Source of the DNA: JAOUEA01 sp963810915
GTDB lineage: Bacteria > Actinomycetota > UBA4738 > HRBIN12
DNA: 64,000 nucleotides
NCBI GenBank assembly: GCA_963810915.1
Contig: CAWEPH010000001.1
Location: forward strand, 372,001-436,000
Direction of reading: 5' to 3'
A model generated the notes under the pieces. That model saw nothing but the letters and a program-made list of their open reading frames with translations, was not told where the DNA came from and searched no databases. The translations under genes were made by a program, and so were the position numbers. Numbering within the stretch: position 1 is the first letter of the stretch; the number at the start of each line of letters is the position of its first letter. This document shows positions 41,646-51,407 of the stretch, in pieces.

Positions 41646-42350
41646 ATGAGTGACATCACCGCCCAGCAGGTCAAGGAGCTCCGCGAGGCCACCGGGGCCG
41701 GCATGATGGACTGCAAGAAGGCGCTCACCGAGGCGGGGGGCGACTTCGACAAGGCCGTCGAGCTCCTGCGTCAGAAGGGCCTCGCGGGCGTCGAGAAGCG
41801 CGCCGGCCGGTCGGCCAACCAGGGCCGGATCGACAGCTACATCCATTTCAACAACACCGTGGGCGTCCTGGTCGAGGTGAACTGCGAGACCGACTTCGTG
41901 GCCAACACGGAGGAGTTCAAGGTTCTCGTGAAGGACATCGCCCTGCACATCGCGAGCCCGGCCGCTCCTCGCTACGTGACCCGTGACGAAGTGCCCCGGG
42001 CCGAGATCGATCGCGTGAGCGCGATCTTCCAAGCGCAGGCGAAGGAGTCGGGCAAGCCCGACAACGTGATCGAGAAGATCGTCGAGGGCAAGCTCAACGC
42101 GCACCTGAAGGACCTCGTGCTGCTCGACCAGCCCTTCGTGAAGGACGATGCGAAGACGATCCAACAGCTCCTCGACGAGACCTCGGCCAAGGTGGGGGAG
42201 AAGATCGCCGTGCGCCGGTTCGCCCGGTACAAGCTGGGGGAGGGCACGCCCGAGGAGGGGCGCGGAGGGCGCGGGAGGGGTCGCGGCGTCGTAAGGTGCA
42301 CCGGTGAGCGGGGGAGGGGAACTCGAACGCATGACCGAGGGCGGAGCTGA
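41646..42350 (+). CDS. tsf: Elongation factor Ts
   Basis: Nucleotide exchange factor for EF-Tu. It shows the N-terminal UBA-like region (VKELREATGAGMMDCKKAL), the core VEVNCETDFVA, and a C-terminal RFARYKLGEG. This is the short form of about 200 residues. The last 35 residues are an odd Gly/Arg-rich run (EEGRGGRGRGRG onward) that reads through the pyrH promoter and overlaps the pyrH start by 47 bases. The natural end may have been close to the KLGEG segment, with its stop lost or displaced by an indel. Confidence 0.93.
   Translation: MSDITAQQVKELREATGAGMMDCKKALTEAGGDFDKAVELLRQKGLAGVEKRAGRSANQGRIDSYIHFNNTVGVLVEVNCETDFVANTEEFKVLVKDIALHIASPAAPRYVTRDEVPRAEIDRVSAIFQAQAKESGKPDNVIEKIVEGKLNAHLKDLVLLDQPFVKDDAKTIQQLLDETSAKVGEKIAVRRFARYKLGEGTPEEGRGGRGRGRGVVRCTGERGRGTRTHDRGRS
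42292..42297 (+). promoter_or_regulatory. -10 element, leaderless pyrH
   Basis: TAAGGT lies 6 bases before the GTG at 42304, inside the 3' end of tsf. It supports the GTG start over the ATG at 42331. Confidence 0.5.
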
Positions 42351-43056
42351 GCGGCCCAGGTACAAGCGGGTCCTGTTGAAGCTCTCCGGTGAGGCCTTCG
42401 CCCCCGCCGAAGCCGAGTACGGGATCAACACCGAGGCGACCTCCCTCGTGGCGCGGCAGCTCGCAGAGATCGTCGATCTCGGCGTCGAGACGTCGGTGGT
42501 CGTGGGCGGCGGCAACATCTGGCGGGGCCGCCAGGCGCCTGGGATCGAGCGCAACCGCGCGGACTACATGGGCATGTTGGCGACGGTCATGAACGCACTG
42601 GCGTTGCAGGACGCGCTCGAGAAGATCCACGTCACGACCCGCGTGCAGACCGCCATCGCCATGACCCAGCTCGCCGAGCCGTTCATGCCGCTGCGCGCGC
42701 GACGGCACCTGGAGAAGGGCCGCGTCGTGATCTTCGCCGCGGGGCTTGGCGTCCCGTTCTTCTCCACGGACACCTGCGCCGCTCAGCGCGCGCTCGAGAT
42801 GGGCTCCGACGCCTTGCTCAAGGGCACCAAGGTAGACGGCGTCTACACGGCCGACCCGCACCTGGACCCCTCGGCCACGCGCTTCGACGAGATCCAGTAC
42901 GTCGACGTGCTGAAGGAGGGCTATCAGGTGATGGACGCCACGGCCATCTCGCTCTGCATGGAGAACAAGCTGCCCATCATCGTCTTCGACCTCCGAGAGG
43001 AAGGGAACATCCGACGTGTCGTGACCGGCGAGCCCATCGGGACGCTCGTCCACTAG
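42304..43056 (+). CDS. pyrH: Uridylate kinase
   Basis: Converts UMP and ATP to UDP. It belongs to the amino-acid-kinase fold: VLLKLSGEAF near 25, VVGGGNIWRG near 66, the acceptor region NRADYMGMLATVMNALAL, and the C-terminal KVDGVYTADP. It encodes 250 residues. An ATG at 42331 with GGGAGGGGAA upstream is an alternative start. The tsf-pyrH-frr order is canonical. Confidence 0.95.
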   Translation: MSGGGELERMTEGGAERPRYKRVLLKLSGEAFAPAEAEYGINTEATSLVARQLAEIVDLGVETSVVVGGGNIWRGRQAPGIERNRADYMGMLATVMNALALQDALEKIHVTTRVQTAIAMTQLAEPFMPLRARRHLEKGRVVIFAAGLGVPFFSTDTCAAQRALEMGSDALLKGTKVDGVYTADPHLDPSATRFDEIQYVDVLKEGYQVMDATAISLCMENKLPIIVFDLREEGNIRRVVTGEPIGTLVH

Positions 43057-43079
43057 GCTCGCAGGCATCAAGGAGACCG

Positions 43080-43640
43080 ATGACCACCGACTCTGCCCTC
43101 AAGGACGGCTCCCACAAGATGGAGCAGGCCGTCACACATCTGAAGGAGGACCTCTCCAGCATCCGGACCGGTCGCGCGACGCCGGCCGTGCTCCATCGCG
43201 TCACCGTCGAGTACTACGGCTCGCCCGTGCCCCTCAACCAGCTGGCGTCCATCAACGTCCCCGAGCCGCGGCTCCTCGCCATCACGCCCTTCGACAAGAA
43301 CGCGATCGGCCTGATCGAGAAGGCGATCCAGTCGAGCGACCTGGGCATCACGCCGTCGAACGACGGGCAGGTGATCCGCCTCGCGTTCCCGCCGCTCACC
43401 GAGGAGCGGCGCAAGGAGTTGGTCAAGCAGGTGCACGCCCGGGCGGAGGATGCGCGCGTGGCCGTGCGCAACGTTCGTCGCCATGCCAAGGAAGAGCTGG
43501 AGAGGCTTGAGCGGGGGGGCGACATCTCGGAAGATGACTTGGTTCGAGCGGAGAAGGAGCTCCAGAAGCTGACCGATCGGCACGTGGGCGAGATCGACGA
43601 GATCCAGCGCCACAAAGAGCAGGAGCTCATGGAGGTCTAG
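43080..43640 (+). CDS. frr: Ribosome recycling factor
   Basis: Splits the post-termination ribosome with EF-G. It encodes 186 residues with the expected SIRTGRATPAVLHRVTVEYYG segment, RLAFPPLTEERRKELVK near 100, and VRNVRRHAKEELERLE. An AGGAG ribosome binding site is present. A TAGGCT hexamer begins at the pyrH stop codon. Confidence 0.97.
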   Translation: MTTDSALKDGSHKMEQAVTHLKEDLSSIRTGRATPAVLHRVTVEYYGSPVPLNQLASINVPEPRLLAITPFDKNAIGLIEKAIQSSDLGITPSNDGQVIRLAFPPLTEERRKELVKQVHARAEDARVAVRNVRRHAKEELERLERGGDISEDDLVRAEKELQKLTDRHVGEIDEIQRHKEQELMEV

Positions 43641-45259
43641 TGGCTGACGACAAGCGCGACGGCGACGACCTGTTCGAGGACCTCGACAAGTTCTTCGCCC
43701 CCATCAAGGACGTCGACTGGGACGAACCGGCGTCGGCCGGTGCGCGTGAGGTGTCCTCCGAGGAGCACGTGGCCGTGCGTTCGGAGGCACCGGACACCGC
43801 CCCACCCGAGCCTGGGCCCGCGGATCACGGACCCGCGGAACCTGATGACCACGACGAGGATGAGAGCTGGTACGACACCAGCGTCATCGAGGCGATCGAC
43901 AGCATCGACGAGGAGCCGGTCGAGGAGATCGTGGATGTGGTCGAGCCCGAAGAGACGCCGCTGCCCGAACCGCATCCCGGTCAGGCCGATCTGTTCGCGG
44001 AAGGGGAAGAGCCCAAGGCGGTCGACACCGACACGGCCGAGTGGCCGGTCGTAGGCGACGACCACCTCGAGGACGAGGGGGAGGAGGCTCCCGTGCTCCT
44101 CGCCGAGGAGGAGGCGCAAGAGGTGGACGCCCCTTCGGAGGAGGCGCTGGAGGCCGCGGCGCAACACTTCGCGGGCTCGGTCGGCGAGGAGCATGACGCC
44201 GTGCCCATGGACGAGGACGAGTTCGCGCAGCCGGTCGTGGTGGGGGCGGAGCTGATCGACGACGAGGGGCCGCGCGGGGTCGAGGAGGATCTCCTCTCCG
44301 ACCTACGGGGCTCGGAAGATGCCACCCACACCGTGATGGTCGGCTCCGAGGGTCTCGGCGGCCCCAGCTGGCAGGAGCCGGCTTCGGTGGAGGTGGGTGC
44401 GGACCTCGAATCGCGACGTGGCCCGGACGCGGGAGAGCGCGACGTGCCCGCGGCGTTCCTGACGGGCGTCCTGCTCGCCGGCCTGGCGCTCGGCACGATC
44501 TTGATCAGCAAGGGATTGTTCGCCGTCCTGGCAACGCTGGTCGTGCTCTACGCGCAGGGAGAGTTCTTCAGCGTGTTGGCCAAGCAGCACAAGCAGCCGG
44601 CCACCGCGGTGGGGTTGATCACCGGCGCCCTGATCATGGGTGGGGCCTACTACCACGGGGAGGCCGGCGTCCTGTCCATGTTCGTGTTGGGCGTCGCGGC
44701 CACGCTGCTCTGGTTCATGGCCGTGCCCGCGACGCACCGCAAGGACACCGTGGCGAACATCGGGCTCACGCTCGTGAACGTCGCCTGGATCCCGGTGCTG
44801 GCCTCGTACCTGTTGATCATGCTCGATCAACCGGACGGCAAGTCGCTGGTGATCTCCGTGATCGGGCTTACGTTCGTGTTCGACACGTTCGCGTTCCTGG
44901 GCGGGTCGATCATGGGTGGGCAGTTCTTCCAGCGGCCCCTCGCCCCCAGCGTGAGTCCGAAGAAGTCGATCGAAGGCCTGATCATCGCGACGCTCGTCAC
45001 GGTGATCGTCTCCGTTGCCCTGGTCACGTCGTTCGTGACGCCGTTCGAAGACATGCGGATCGAGACGCTGGTCCTGGGTCTCGTCGTGGCGGCCGCCGCG
45101 ACCTTCGGTGACCTGGCCGAGTCCCTCATCAAGCGCGACCTCGGCCTGAAGGACATGGGCAGCGTCCTCCCCGGCCACGGTGGGGTGCTCGACCGCATCG
45201 ACTCGCTGCTCTTCGTGGCCCCGGCGGCGTTCCTGTTCTTCCGCGTCGTGTTCGCCTGA
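43640..45259 (+). CDS. cdsA: Phosphatidate cytidylyltransferase with long acidic N-terminal extension
   Basis: Makes CDP-diacylglycerol from phosphatidate and CTP. The catalytic membrane part lies in the last 270 residues, with about eight helices and the signature SPKKSIEG...GDLAESLIKRDLGLKDMG...LPGHGGVLDRIDS. It is preceded by about 270 residues that are very rich in Glu, Asp, Pro and Val, predicted disordered and cytoplasmic. Most CdsA proteins are about 270-300 residues in total. The GTG start overlaps the frr stop by one base. The extension might be a separate gene fused in frame; no internal start with a good ribosome binding site stands out. Confidence 0.92.
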   Translation: MADDKRDGDDLFEDLDKFFAPIKDVDWDEPASAGAREVSSEEHVAVRSEAPDTAPPEPGPADHGPAEPDDHDEDESWYDTSVIEAIDSIDEEPVEEIVDVVEPEETPLPEPHPGQADLFAEGEEPKAVDTDTAEWPVVGDDHLEDEGEEAPVLLAEEEAQEVDAPSEEALEAAAQHFAGSVGEEHDAVPMDEDEFAQPVVVGAELIDDEGPRGVEEDLLSDLRGSEDATHTVMVGSEGLGGPSWQEPASVEVGADLESRRGPDAGERDVPAAFLTGVLLAGLALGTILISKGLFAVLATLVVLYAQGEFFSVLAKQHKQPATAVGLITGALIMGGAYYHGEAGVLSMFVLGVAATLLWFMAVPATHRKDTVANIGLTLVNVAWIPVLASYLLIMLDQPDGKSLVISVIGLTFVFDTFAFLGGSIMGGQFFQRPLAPSVSPKKSIEGLIIATLVTVIVSVALVTSFVTPFEDMRIETLVLGLVVAAAATFGDLAESLIKRDLGLKDMGSVLPGHGGVLDRIDSLLFVAPAAFLFFRVVFA

Positions 45260-45305
45260 GTCCTCCGGGACGGCTTCGGCTACGCGCCTAAGCGCTGCCG
45301 CGGGG

Positions 45306-45311
45306 TACCCT
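45306..45311 (+). promoter_or_regulatory. -10 element, leaderless dxr
   Basis: TACCCT lies 7 bases before the ATG at 45319. GGAGGGC lies between them, too close to act as a normal ribosome binding site. Confidence 0.45.
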
Positions 45312-45318
45312 GGAGGGC

Positions 45319-46476
45319 ATGAGGTCGGTGGCCATCCTCGGATCCACGGGGTCGATAGGGACCCAGGCGCTCGACGTCGTGCGGCGCAACCCCGACCGGT
45401 TCAAGGTGGTCGGCTTGTCGGCGGGGGGCGGCAATCAGGATCTGCTCGTGGGTCAGATCCGCGAGTTCCTGCCGCCGGTGGTCGCCATCGCCGACGAGGA
45501 CGCCGCGGCGGACATCAAGGAGAAGCTGGGGCAGATCCGCGGCGTGGAGCTGATCGTGGGGCCGGATGCGACGGAGACCCTCGCGCGCGAGACCGAGGCC
45601 GACTTCGTCCTCAACGCGCTGGTCGGTTCGGCGGGGCTTGCGCCCACGCTCGCGACCCTGCAGAGCGGCAAGACCCTCGCGCTGGCCAACAAGGAATCCC
45701 TGGTCGTGGGCGGCGAGCTCGTGACCGACCTGATCAAGGGGGAGCCGGAGCGGCTCCTGCCGGTCGATTCGGAGCATGCCGCGCTCGCCATGGCACTTCG
45801 TGGCGAGCGCAGGGAGGACCTCAAACGCGTCGTGCTGACGGGCTCCGGCGGTCCGTTCCGCGGCTGGACCCGCGGGGAACTCGCGAAGGCATCCGTGAAG
45901 GAGGCCCTCCAGCACCCCGTCTGGAGCATGGGCCCGAAGATCACGATCGACTCGGCGACGCTGATGAACAAGGGACTCGAGGTCATCGAGGCTCACTACC
46001 TGTTCGATCTCGCGTACTCACAGATCCATGTGCTGATCCACCCCGAGGGCCTGGTGCACGCGATGGCAGAGTTCCGCGACGGCAGCCTGCGTGCCGAGAT
46101 GGCCAAGGCCGACATGCGCCTGCCCATCCAGCTCGCCCTCGGCTGGCCCGAGCGCCTGCCGACCGGCGTCGAGCCCGTGCCGCTCACCGAGCGCCCGCTC
46201 ACCTTCGAGCCGGTGGACCGCGAGGCGTTCCCCGCGGTCGACCTCGCCTATCGTGTGGGAGGTCTCGGCCTCACCTTCCCCGCGGTGATGAACGCCGCGA
46301 ACGAGGTGGCCGTGATGGCGTTCCTCGAGGGCAAGATCCCCCTGACGCGGATCGTGGAATCGGTTCAGACCGTCGTGGACGAGCATGAGCCGGGCTCCGT
46401 GGTCTCCGTCGTGAACATCGAGCGGGCCGACACCTGGGCCCGCGCGCGGACGGCCGAGATCATCGAGGAGCGCTAA
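45319..46476 (+). CDS. dxr: 1-deoxy-D-xylulose 5-phosphate reductoisomerase
   Basis: Second step of the MEP isoprenoid pathway, NADPH-dependent. It encodes 385 residues: NADPH-binding GSTGSIGTQALD at 8-19, LANKESLVVGGE near 128, metal ligands in PVDSEHAAL, and GSGGPFRGWTR. The MNKGLEVIEAH segment is also typical. It clusters with rip1 and, further on, ispG, as in other Actinobacteria. Confidence 0.97.
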   Translation: MRSVAILGSTGSIGTQALDVVRRNPDRFKVVGLSAGGGNQDLLVGQIREFLPPVVAIADEDAAADIKEKLGQIRGVELIVGPDATETLARETEADFVLNALVGSAGLAPTLATLQSGKTLALANKESLVVGGELVTDLIKGEPERLLPVDSEHAALAMALRGERREDLKRVVLTGSGGPFRGWTRGELAKASVKEALQHPVWSMGPKITIDSATLMNKGLEVIEAHYLFDLAYSQIHVLIHPEGLVHAMAEFRDGSLRAEMAKADMRLPIQLALGWPERLPTGVEPVPLTERPLTFEPVDREAFPAVDLAYRVGGLGLTFPAVMNAANEVAVMAFLEGKIPLTRIVESVQTVVDEHEPGSVVSVVNIERADTWARARTAEIIEER

Positions 46477-46479
46477 GCT
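46474..46479 (+). promoter_or_regulatory. -10 element overlapping the dxr stop, leaderless rip1
   Basis: TAAGCT lies 6 bases before the ATG at 46486. Its first three bases are the dxr stop codon. Confidence 0.5.
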
Positions 46480-46485
46480 CCGACG

Positions 46486-47619
46486 ATGACCAGGTCCCTC
46501 GCGATCGTGGTGTTCTTCTCCGGCCTGTTGTTCATCATCCTGATCCACGAAGCCGGGCACTACGCGGTGGCCCGCAGGTTCGGATTCAAGGTGGAGGAGT
46601 ACTTCGTCGGATTCGGGCCCAAGCTCTGGTCGTTCCGACGGGGCGAGATCGAGTACGGGGTGAAGGCCCTTCCACTGGGTGGGTACGTGAAGATCGCGGG
46701 GATGAACCCGTACGAGCCGGTGTCCCCCGAGGACCTGCCGCGTAGCTACGGCGCGAAGCCCATCTGGCAACGAGCGCTCACGATCTTCGCGGGACCCGGC
46801 TCGCACTTCGTCGTCGCCGCGATCCTCTTCGCGATCTGGCTCTTCGTGTTCGGCGACCCGCGCACGGCGCCGATCGTCGTCGAGCAGGTGCCGCGGCAGC
46901 TCAACGGACACGTGGGTCCCGCCTATGCCGGCGGCATGCGCCCGGGCGACGTCGTCGTCGCGATCAACGGGATCGCGGATCCGTCCGCTGAGCAGGTCTC
47001 GACCACCCTCACCTCGATGGCTTCCGACCATCCGGGGCAGCCGATGCCGGTCCTGGTCTCCCGCGACGGTCGGACGATCACGCTCTCCCTCGTCCCCGAG
47101 CTGTCGGACGTGGAGGGGGTGACGATCGGGAGGGTGGGGGTCGTGCTGGCGCCGCCCGATGCGACGGGCGAGGGCGTGATCCCCTCGATCGTCGGGGGGA
47201 TCAAGCTCGTGGGCCAGTCGATCGCCGAGTCCGTCAAGCAGATCGGCCACGTCTTCGGGCCGCAAGGGATCGGCCGTGTGTTCACGCTGTTGTTCTCCAG
47301 CGAGCCCCGCACCACCCAGGACCCGACGAGCGTCGTGGGCATCGGCCAGCAGGTCGGCGCGACCGGGGCCGCCGGGGATTGGGGCACGGTGCTCTACTTC
47401 CTCGCGTTCGTGACGGTCTTCATCGGGCTGCTGAACCTGCTCCCCCTGCCGCCGTTCGACGGGGGGCACCTGGCGGTGCTCGCCCTGGAGAAGATCCGCG
47501 GCAAGGCGGTCGACATGCGGAAGCTGATCCCGGTCTCGGCGGCGGTGATGGCCTTCTTCGTGGTCTTCGTGGTGGCTACCGTCATCTTGGACATCACGAA
47601 GCCGATCCCAAGCCCGTAG
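46486..47619 (+). CDS. rip1: Site-2 intramembrane metalloprotease (RseP/Rip1 family)
   Basis: Cleaves membrane-bound anti-sigma factors or other membrane proteins. Zinc motif HEAGH at about residues 21-25 in the first transmembrane helix, a central PDZ domain (about 130-210) and the distal motif LLPLPPFDGGH near 320. It encodes 377 residues. It lies after dxr as in mycobacteria (Rv2869c). It is the second M50-type protease of the window, clearly different from the cNMP-linked one. Confidence 0.94.
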   Translation: MTRSLAIVVFFSGLLFIILIHEAGHYAVARRFGFKVEEYFVGFGPKLWSFRRGEIEYGVKALPLGGYVKIAGMNPYEPVSPEDLPRSYGAKPIWQRALTIFAGPGSHFVVAAILFAIWLFVFGDPRTAPIVVEQVPRQLNGHVGPAYAGGMRPGDVVVAINGIADPSAEQVSTTLTSMASDHPGQPMPVLVSRDGRTITLSLVPELSDVEGVTIGRVGVVLAPPDATGEGVIPSIVGGIKLVGQSIAESVKQIGHVFGPQGIGRVFTLLFSSEPRTTQDPTSVVGIGQQVGATGAAGDWGTVLYFLAFVTVFIGLLNLLPLPPFDGGHLAVLALEKIRGKAVDMRKLIPVSAAVMAFFVVFVVATVILDITKPIPSP

Positions 47620-47701
47620 AAGCGTCGATGCTGCTCACGGGGGGTTCCGCGTCGCCACACTTTCTCAACACCGCCCCCCTCGGGGCGCAACACCCTGCGG
47701 A

Positions 47702-47707
47702 TACGAT
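47702..47707 (+). promoter_or_regulatory. -10 element, leaderless response regulator
   Basis: TACGAT lies 6 bases before the ATG at 47714, with no ribosome binding site in between. Confidence 0.5.
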
Positions 47708-47713
47708 GCTCGC

Positions 47714-48405
<692 letters not shown>

Positions 48406-48409
<4 letters not shown>

Positions 48410-49773
48410 GCACCCGGCCCCTGGAGCGGCTCCCCACGATCCGGGGCAAGCTGGGATCGACCATCGTCGTGGCGGTCGCCATCACGATCGTGATCTCCTA
48501 CGGGCTGATCGGGTTCGCCCTGCGCAACTCGCCCAAGGACTCGGAGGCGGTGGACGCGCTCAGCCTCGCGCGCAGGGTGCAGTTGGGCGCGGTCGACCCG
48601 CTCCCGGCCAACACGATGGTGGCCCGGCGGGACCGTTTCGGGATCATCACGATCCAGGGGGCGGATCTCGGAGTCACGCCGCCGATGTTCGACGACTTCG
48701 TTCCGCACTGGGGAGTCGTGGGCAAGAACGTGTACGCGTTCCTCCCTTTGGGGGGGCGAGGTGCCGCGATCACCGTGTTGCACACGTCGCCCACACGCGG
48801 GTCGCTGGGTCGGATCTCGGCCACGCTCGGGTTCCTCCAGAGCGTCTGGTGGCAGTTCCTGCTGGCGGGGACCATCGCGGCGGTGATCGCGCTCGTGCTC
48901 GCCCGATGGCTCGCGCGTGGCATGACGCAGCCGTTGCGCGACATGGCGGAGGCCGCCAAGCACATGGAAACGGGCGACTATAGCCAGCGCGTCCACACCA
49001 CCAGCCGCGACGAGGTGGGCCAGCTGGCCGCCGCCTTCAACCGGATGAGCGCCGAGCTGGAGAACCTGGAGACCTCGCGACGCGACCTCGTCGCGAACGT
49101 CTCGCACGAGCTCAAGACCCCGATCACCGCGATCCGCGCCCATCTCGAGAACCTGCTGGACGGCGTGGAGCAGCCCGACCCGCGCACGCTGGAGGTGATG
49201 CTCGCGCAGTCCGAGCGGCTAGGGCGGCTGGTGGAGCAGCTGCTGGATCTGTCGAGGCTGGAGTCCGGCGAGGTGCCGCTGCACCGGGAGGACATGCAGC
49301 TGGCCCCCGTCGTCGCCCAGGTGGTCTCGGAGATCGAGGTGGCGCGACCGGACCGCGGTGTGAAGCTCGATCGCGAGCTGCCGGAAGACCTGCCTGCGAT
49401 CGATGCAGACCGCGAGCGCGTGCATCAGGTGCTCTTCAACCTCGTCGACAACGCGGTGCGGTTCACCCCGTCGGGGGGCGCCGTGACCGTGTCCGCCCAC
49501 CGCCACAATGGCTCGGTCGAGATCTGCGTGAGCGACACCGGCGTCGGGATACCCCCGGAGCATCTTCCCCGGCTCTTCGAGCGCTTCTATCGTGTGGACA
49601 GCGCGCGTGCGCGCGAGGACGGCGGCACCGGCATCGGGTTGGCCATCGCTCGCTCGGTCGTCGAGGCCCACGGCGGACATCTCAAGGCCGTGAGCCAGAT
49701 GGGCAAGGGCAGCAGCTTCACGTTCGACCTACCGGTCGCGGCCGCGGCCACCAACGACAGGAGGGATCCTTGA
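48406..49773 (+). CDS. Membrane sensor histidine kinase
   Basis: 455 residues. A first transmembrane helix (about 19-40), an extracytoplasmic loop of about 100 residues, and a second helix (about 146-166). A HAMP domain (LARGMTQPLRDMAEAAKHM), HisKA with SHELKTPITAIRAHLENL (His near 234), and an HATPase domain (NLVDNAVRFTP, DTGVGIP, GTGIGLAIARSVV) follow. It is the cognate partner of the OmpR-type regulator. The extracytoplasmic loop has no recognisable fold, so the stimulus is unknown. Confidence 0.92.
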
Positions 49774-50219
49774 AGTCGATCACGACCAGCGTGACGGTGC
49801 ATGCCGCCGAGCGGTACGCCTTCCTCGACCTCACCGACGACCTCCGTCGCGCCGTCAAGGACGCAGGGGTCACCGACGGCGCCGCGATCGCGTTCTGCTC
49901 CCACACCACCTGCGCCCTGTTGATCAACGAGTGGGAGGACGGCGCCATGGCGGACTTCCGCCGACACCTCACCGACCTCGTGCCGCACGACGGCGTCTAT
50001 TACCAACACGACGACTTCGAGATCCGCACGCAGAACATGAACCCCAACGAGCGGGAGAACGGGCACGCGCACGTGAAGGCGATGCTGCTCTCCGCCACCT
50101 CGCACGCCATCCCCGTCGCGGCCGGCGAGCCCTCGTTCGGGACCTGGCAGCGCCTCATCCTCTTCGAGATGGACGAGCCGAAGGACCGCACGATCACGTT
50201 CCACGTGTTCGGGGCGTAG
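49770..50219 (+). CDS. UPF0047 (YjbQ) family protein
   Basis: 149-residue single-domain protein with a conserved metal-site arrangement (CSHTTCALLINEWEDG near 43, NGHAHVKAML near 97, and GTWQRLILFEMDEP). E. coli YjbQ shows weak thiamine-phosphate synthase activity; the true role is unsettled. The TTG start overlaps the kinase stop (TTGA) and follows AGGAGG. A functional link with the two-component pair is possible but unproven. Confidence 0.88.
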   Translation: MKSITTSVTVHAAERYAFLDLTDDLRRAVKDAGVTDGAAIAFCSHTTCALLINEWEDGAMADFRRHLTDLVPHDGVYYQHDDFEIRTQNMNPNERENGHAHVKAMLLSATSHAIPVAAGEPSFGTWQRLILFEMDEPKDRTITFHVFGA

Positions 50220-50249
50220 GTCGGGTCCCGGCGTCCGTCCCCCACCTCC

Positions 50250-50255
50250 TAGACT
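50250..50255 (+). promoter_or_regulatory. -10 candidate for ispG
   Basis: TAGACT lies 10 bases before the ATG at 50266. The spacing is slightly longer than in the other leaderless cases. Confidence 0.4.
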
Positions 50256-50265
50256 GGACGGCGAG

Positions 50266-51364
50266 ATGGCGATCGAGCGGAGGAAGACCCGGCAGATCCG
50301 CATCGGGGACGTCCCCGTCGGCGGCGATGCCCCCATCTCGCTGCAGTCGATGACCACCACGAAGACGGCCGACATCAACGCGACGCTTGCAGCAGATCGC
50401 CTCGCTCGTGGCGGCGGGCGTCGATATCGTGCGCGTGGCCGTCCCGCACTGGGAGGACGCCGAGGCGCTCGTTGCGATCGCGGCGAAGTCGACCGTCCCG
50501 GTGGTCGCCGACATCCATTTCCAATGGAAGTACGCGATCGCCGCGTTGGAGGCGGGGATCCAGGGGCTGCGCATCAATCCCGGCAACATCAAGTACCAGG
50601 ACAAGGTGCGCCTGATCGCGCGCGAGGCCAAGGCGCGGGAGGTGCCCATCCGCATCGGCGTCAACGCGGGGTCCCTCGAGAAGGACCTGTTGGCCAAGTA
50701 CGGCGCGCCGACCCCGGAGGCCCTCGTCGAATCGGCCCTGAGCGAGGCGCATATCCTCGAGGACGAGGGGTTCTTCGACATCAAGATCAGCGTGAAGCAT
50801 TCCAACCCCGCGGTGATGATCGAGGCCTACCGCCAGCTCTCGGCGGCGTGCGACTACCCGCTCCATCTGGGCGTGACCGAGGCCGGCCCGATGCCGATGG
50901 GCGGGGTGAAGAGCGCCGTCGGGATCGGCGCCCTGCTCGCGGAGGGCATCGGCGACACGATCCGCGTATCCCTCACCGACGACCCCGTCGAGGAGGTGAA
51001 GGCCGGGACGACCATCTTGCAAGCACTGGGTCTTCGTGAGCGTGGGCTCGACCTGGTGGCGTGTCCGTCCTGCGGCCGTGCGGAGGTGAACGTCCTCGAG
51101 CTGACGAAGAGGGTGAACGAGGCGATCGAGGACGAGGCGTTCACGGTGCCGATGCGCGTGGCGGTGATGGGATGTGTCGTGAACGGCCCGGGCGAGGCGC
51201 GGGAGGCGGACGTCGGCATCGCGTCGGGCAACGGGCTGGGCTTCATCATCGTGAAGGGCGAGGTGGTGGCGAAGGTGCCCGAGGAGGAGCTCGTGGACGC
51301 GCTCATGGTGGAGGCCCGCAAGGTGGCCGCCGAGAAGGCCGCAGCGGAGCCCGTGACCGCCTGA
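50266..51364 (+). CDS. ispG: (E)-4-hydroxy-3-methylbut-2-enyl-diphosphate synthase, frameshifted
   Basis: Iron-sulfur enzyme of the MEP pathway. The first frame encodes RRKTRQIRIGDVPVGGDAPI...SMTTTKTADINATL, then the +1 frame continues QQIASLVAAGVDIVRVAVP to the end. The cluster ligands CPSCGR and MGCVVNGPGEA are in the second frame. The shift lies at the bases ACGCTTGCAGCAG (50383-50395); removing one T restores a normal protein of about 365 residues. Identity is firm. A sequencing or assembly error, or a recent mutation, is the simplest reading, because the pathway gene should be essential. Confidence 0.9.
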
Positions 51365-51407
51365 GGCCGTTCAAGCCTCGCGGGGATCCATGCCGATAAC
51401 CCTGCGC

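Noticed and set aside
39951..42554. An 867-codon minus-strand frame opposite rpsB and tsf.
   Set aside because: It lies antisense to two conserved translation genes, and its Gly/Leu/Arg repeats mirror the Ala/Glu-rich tails.
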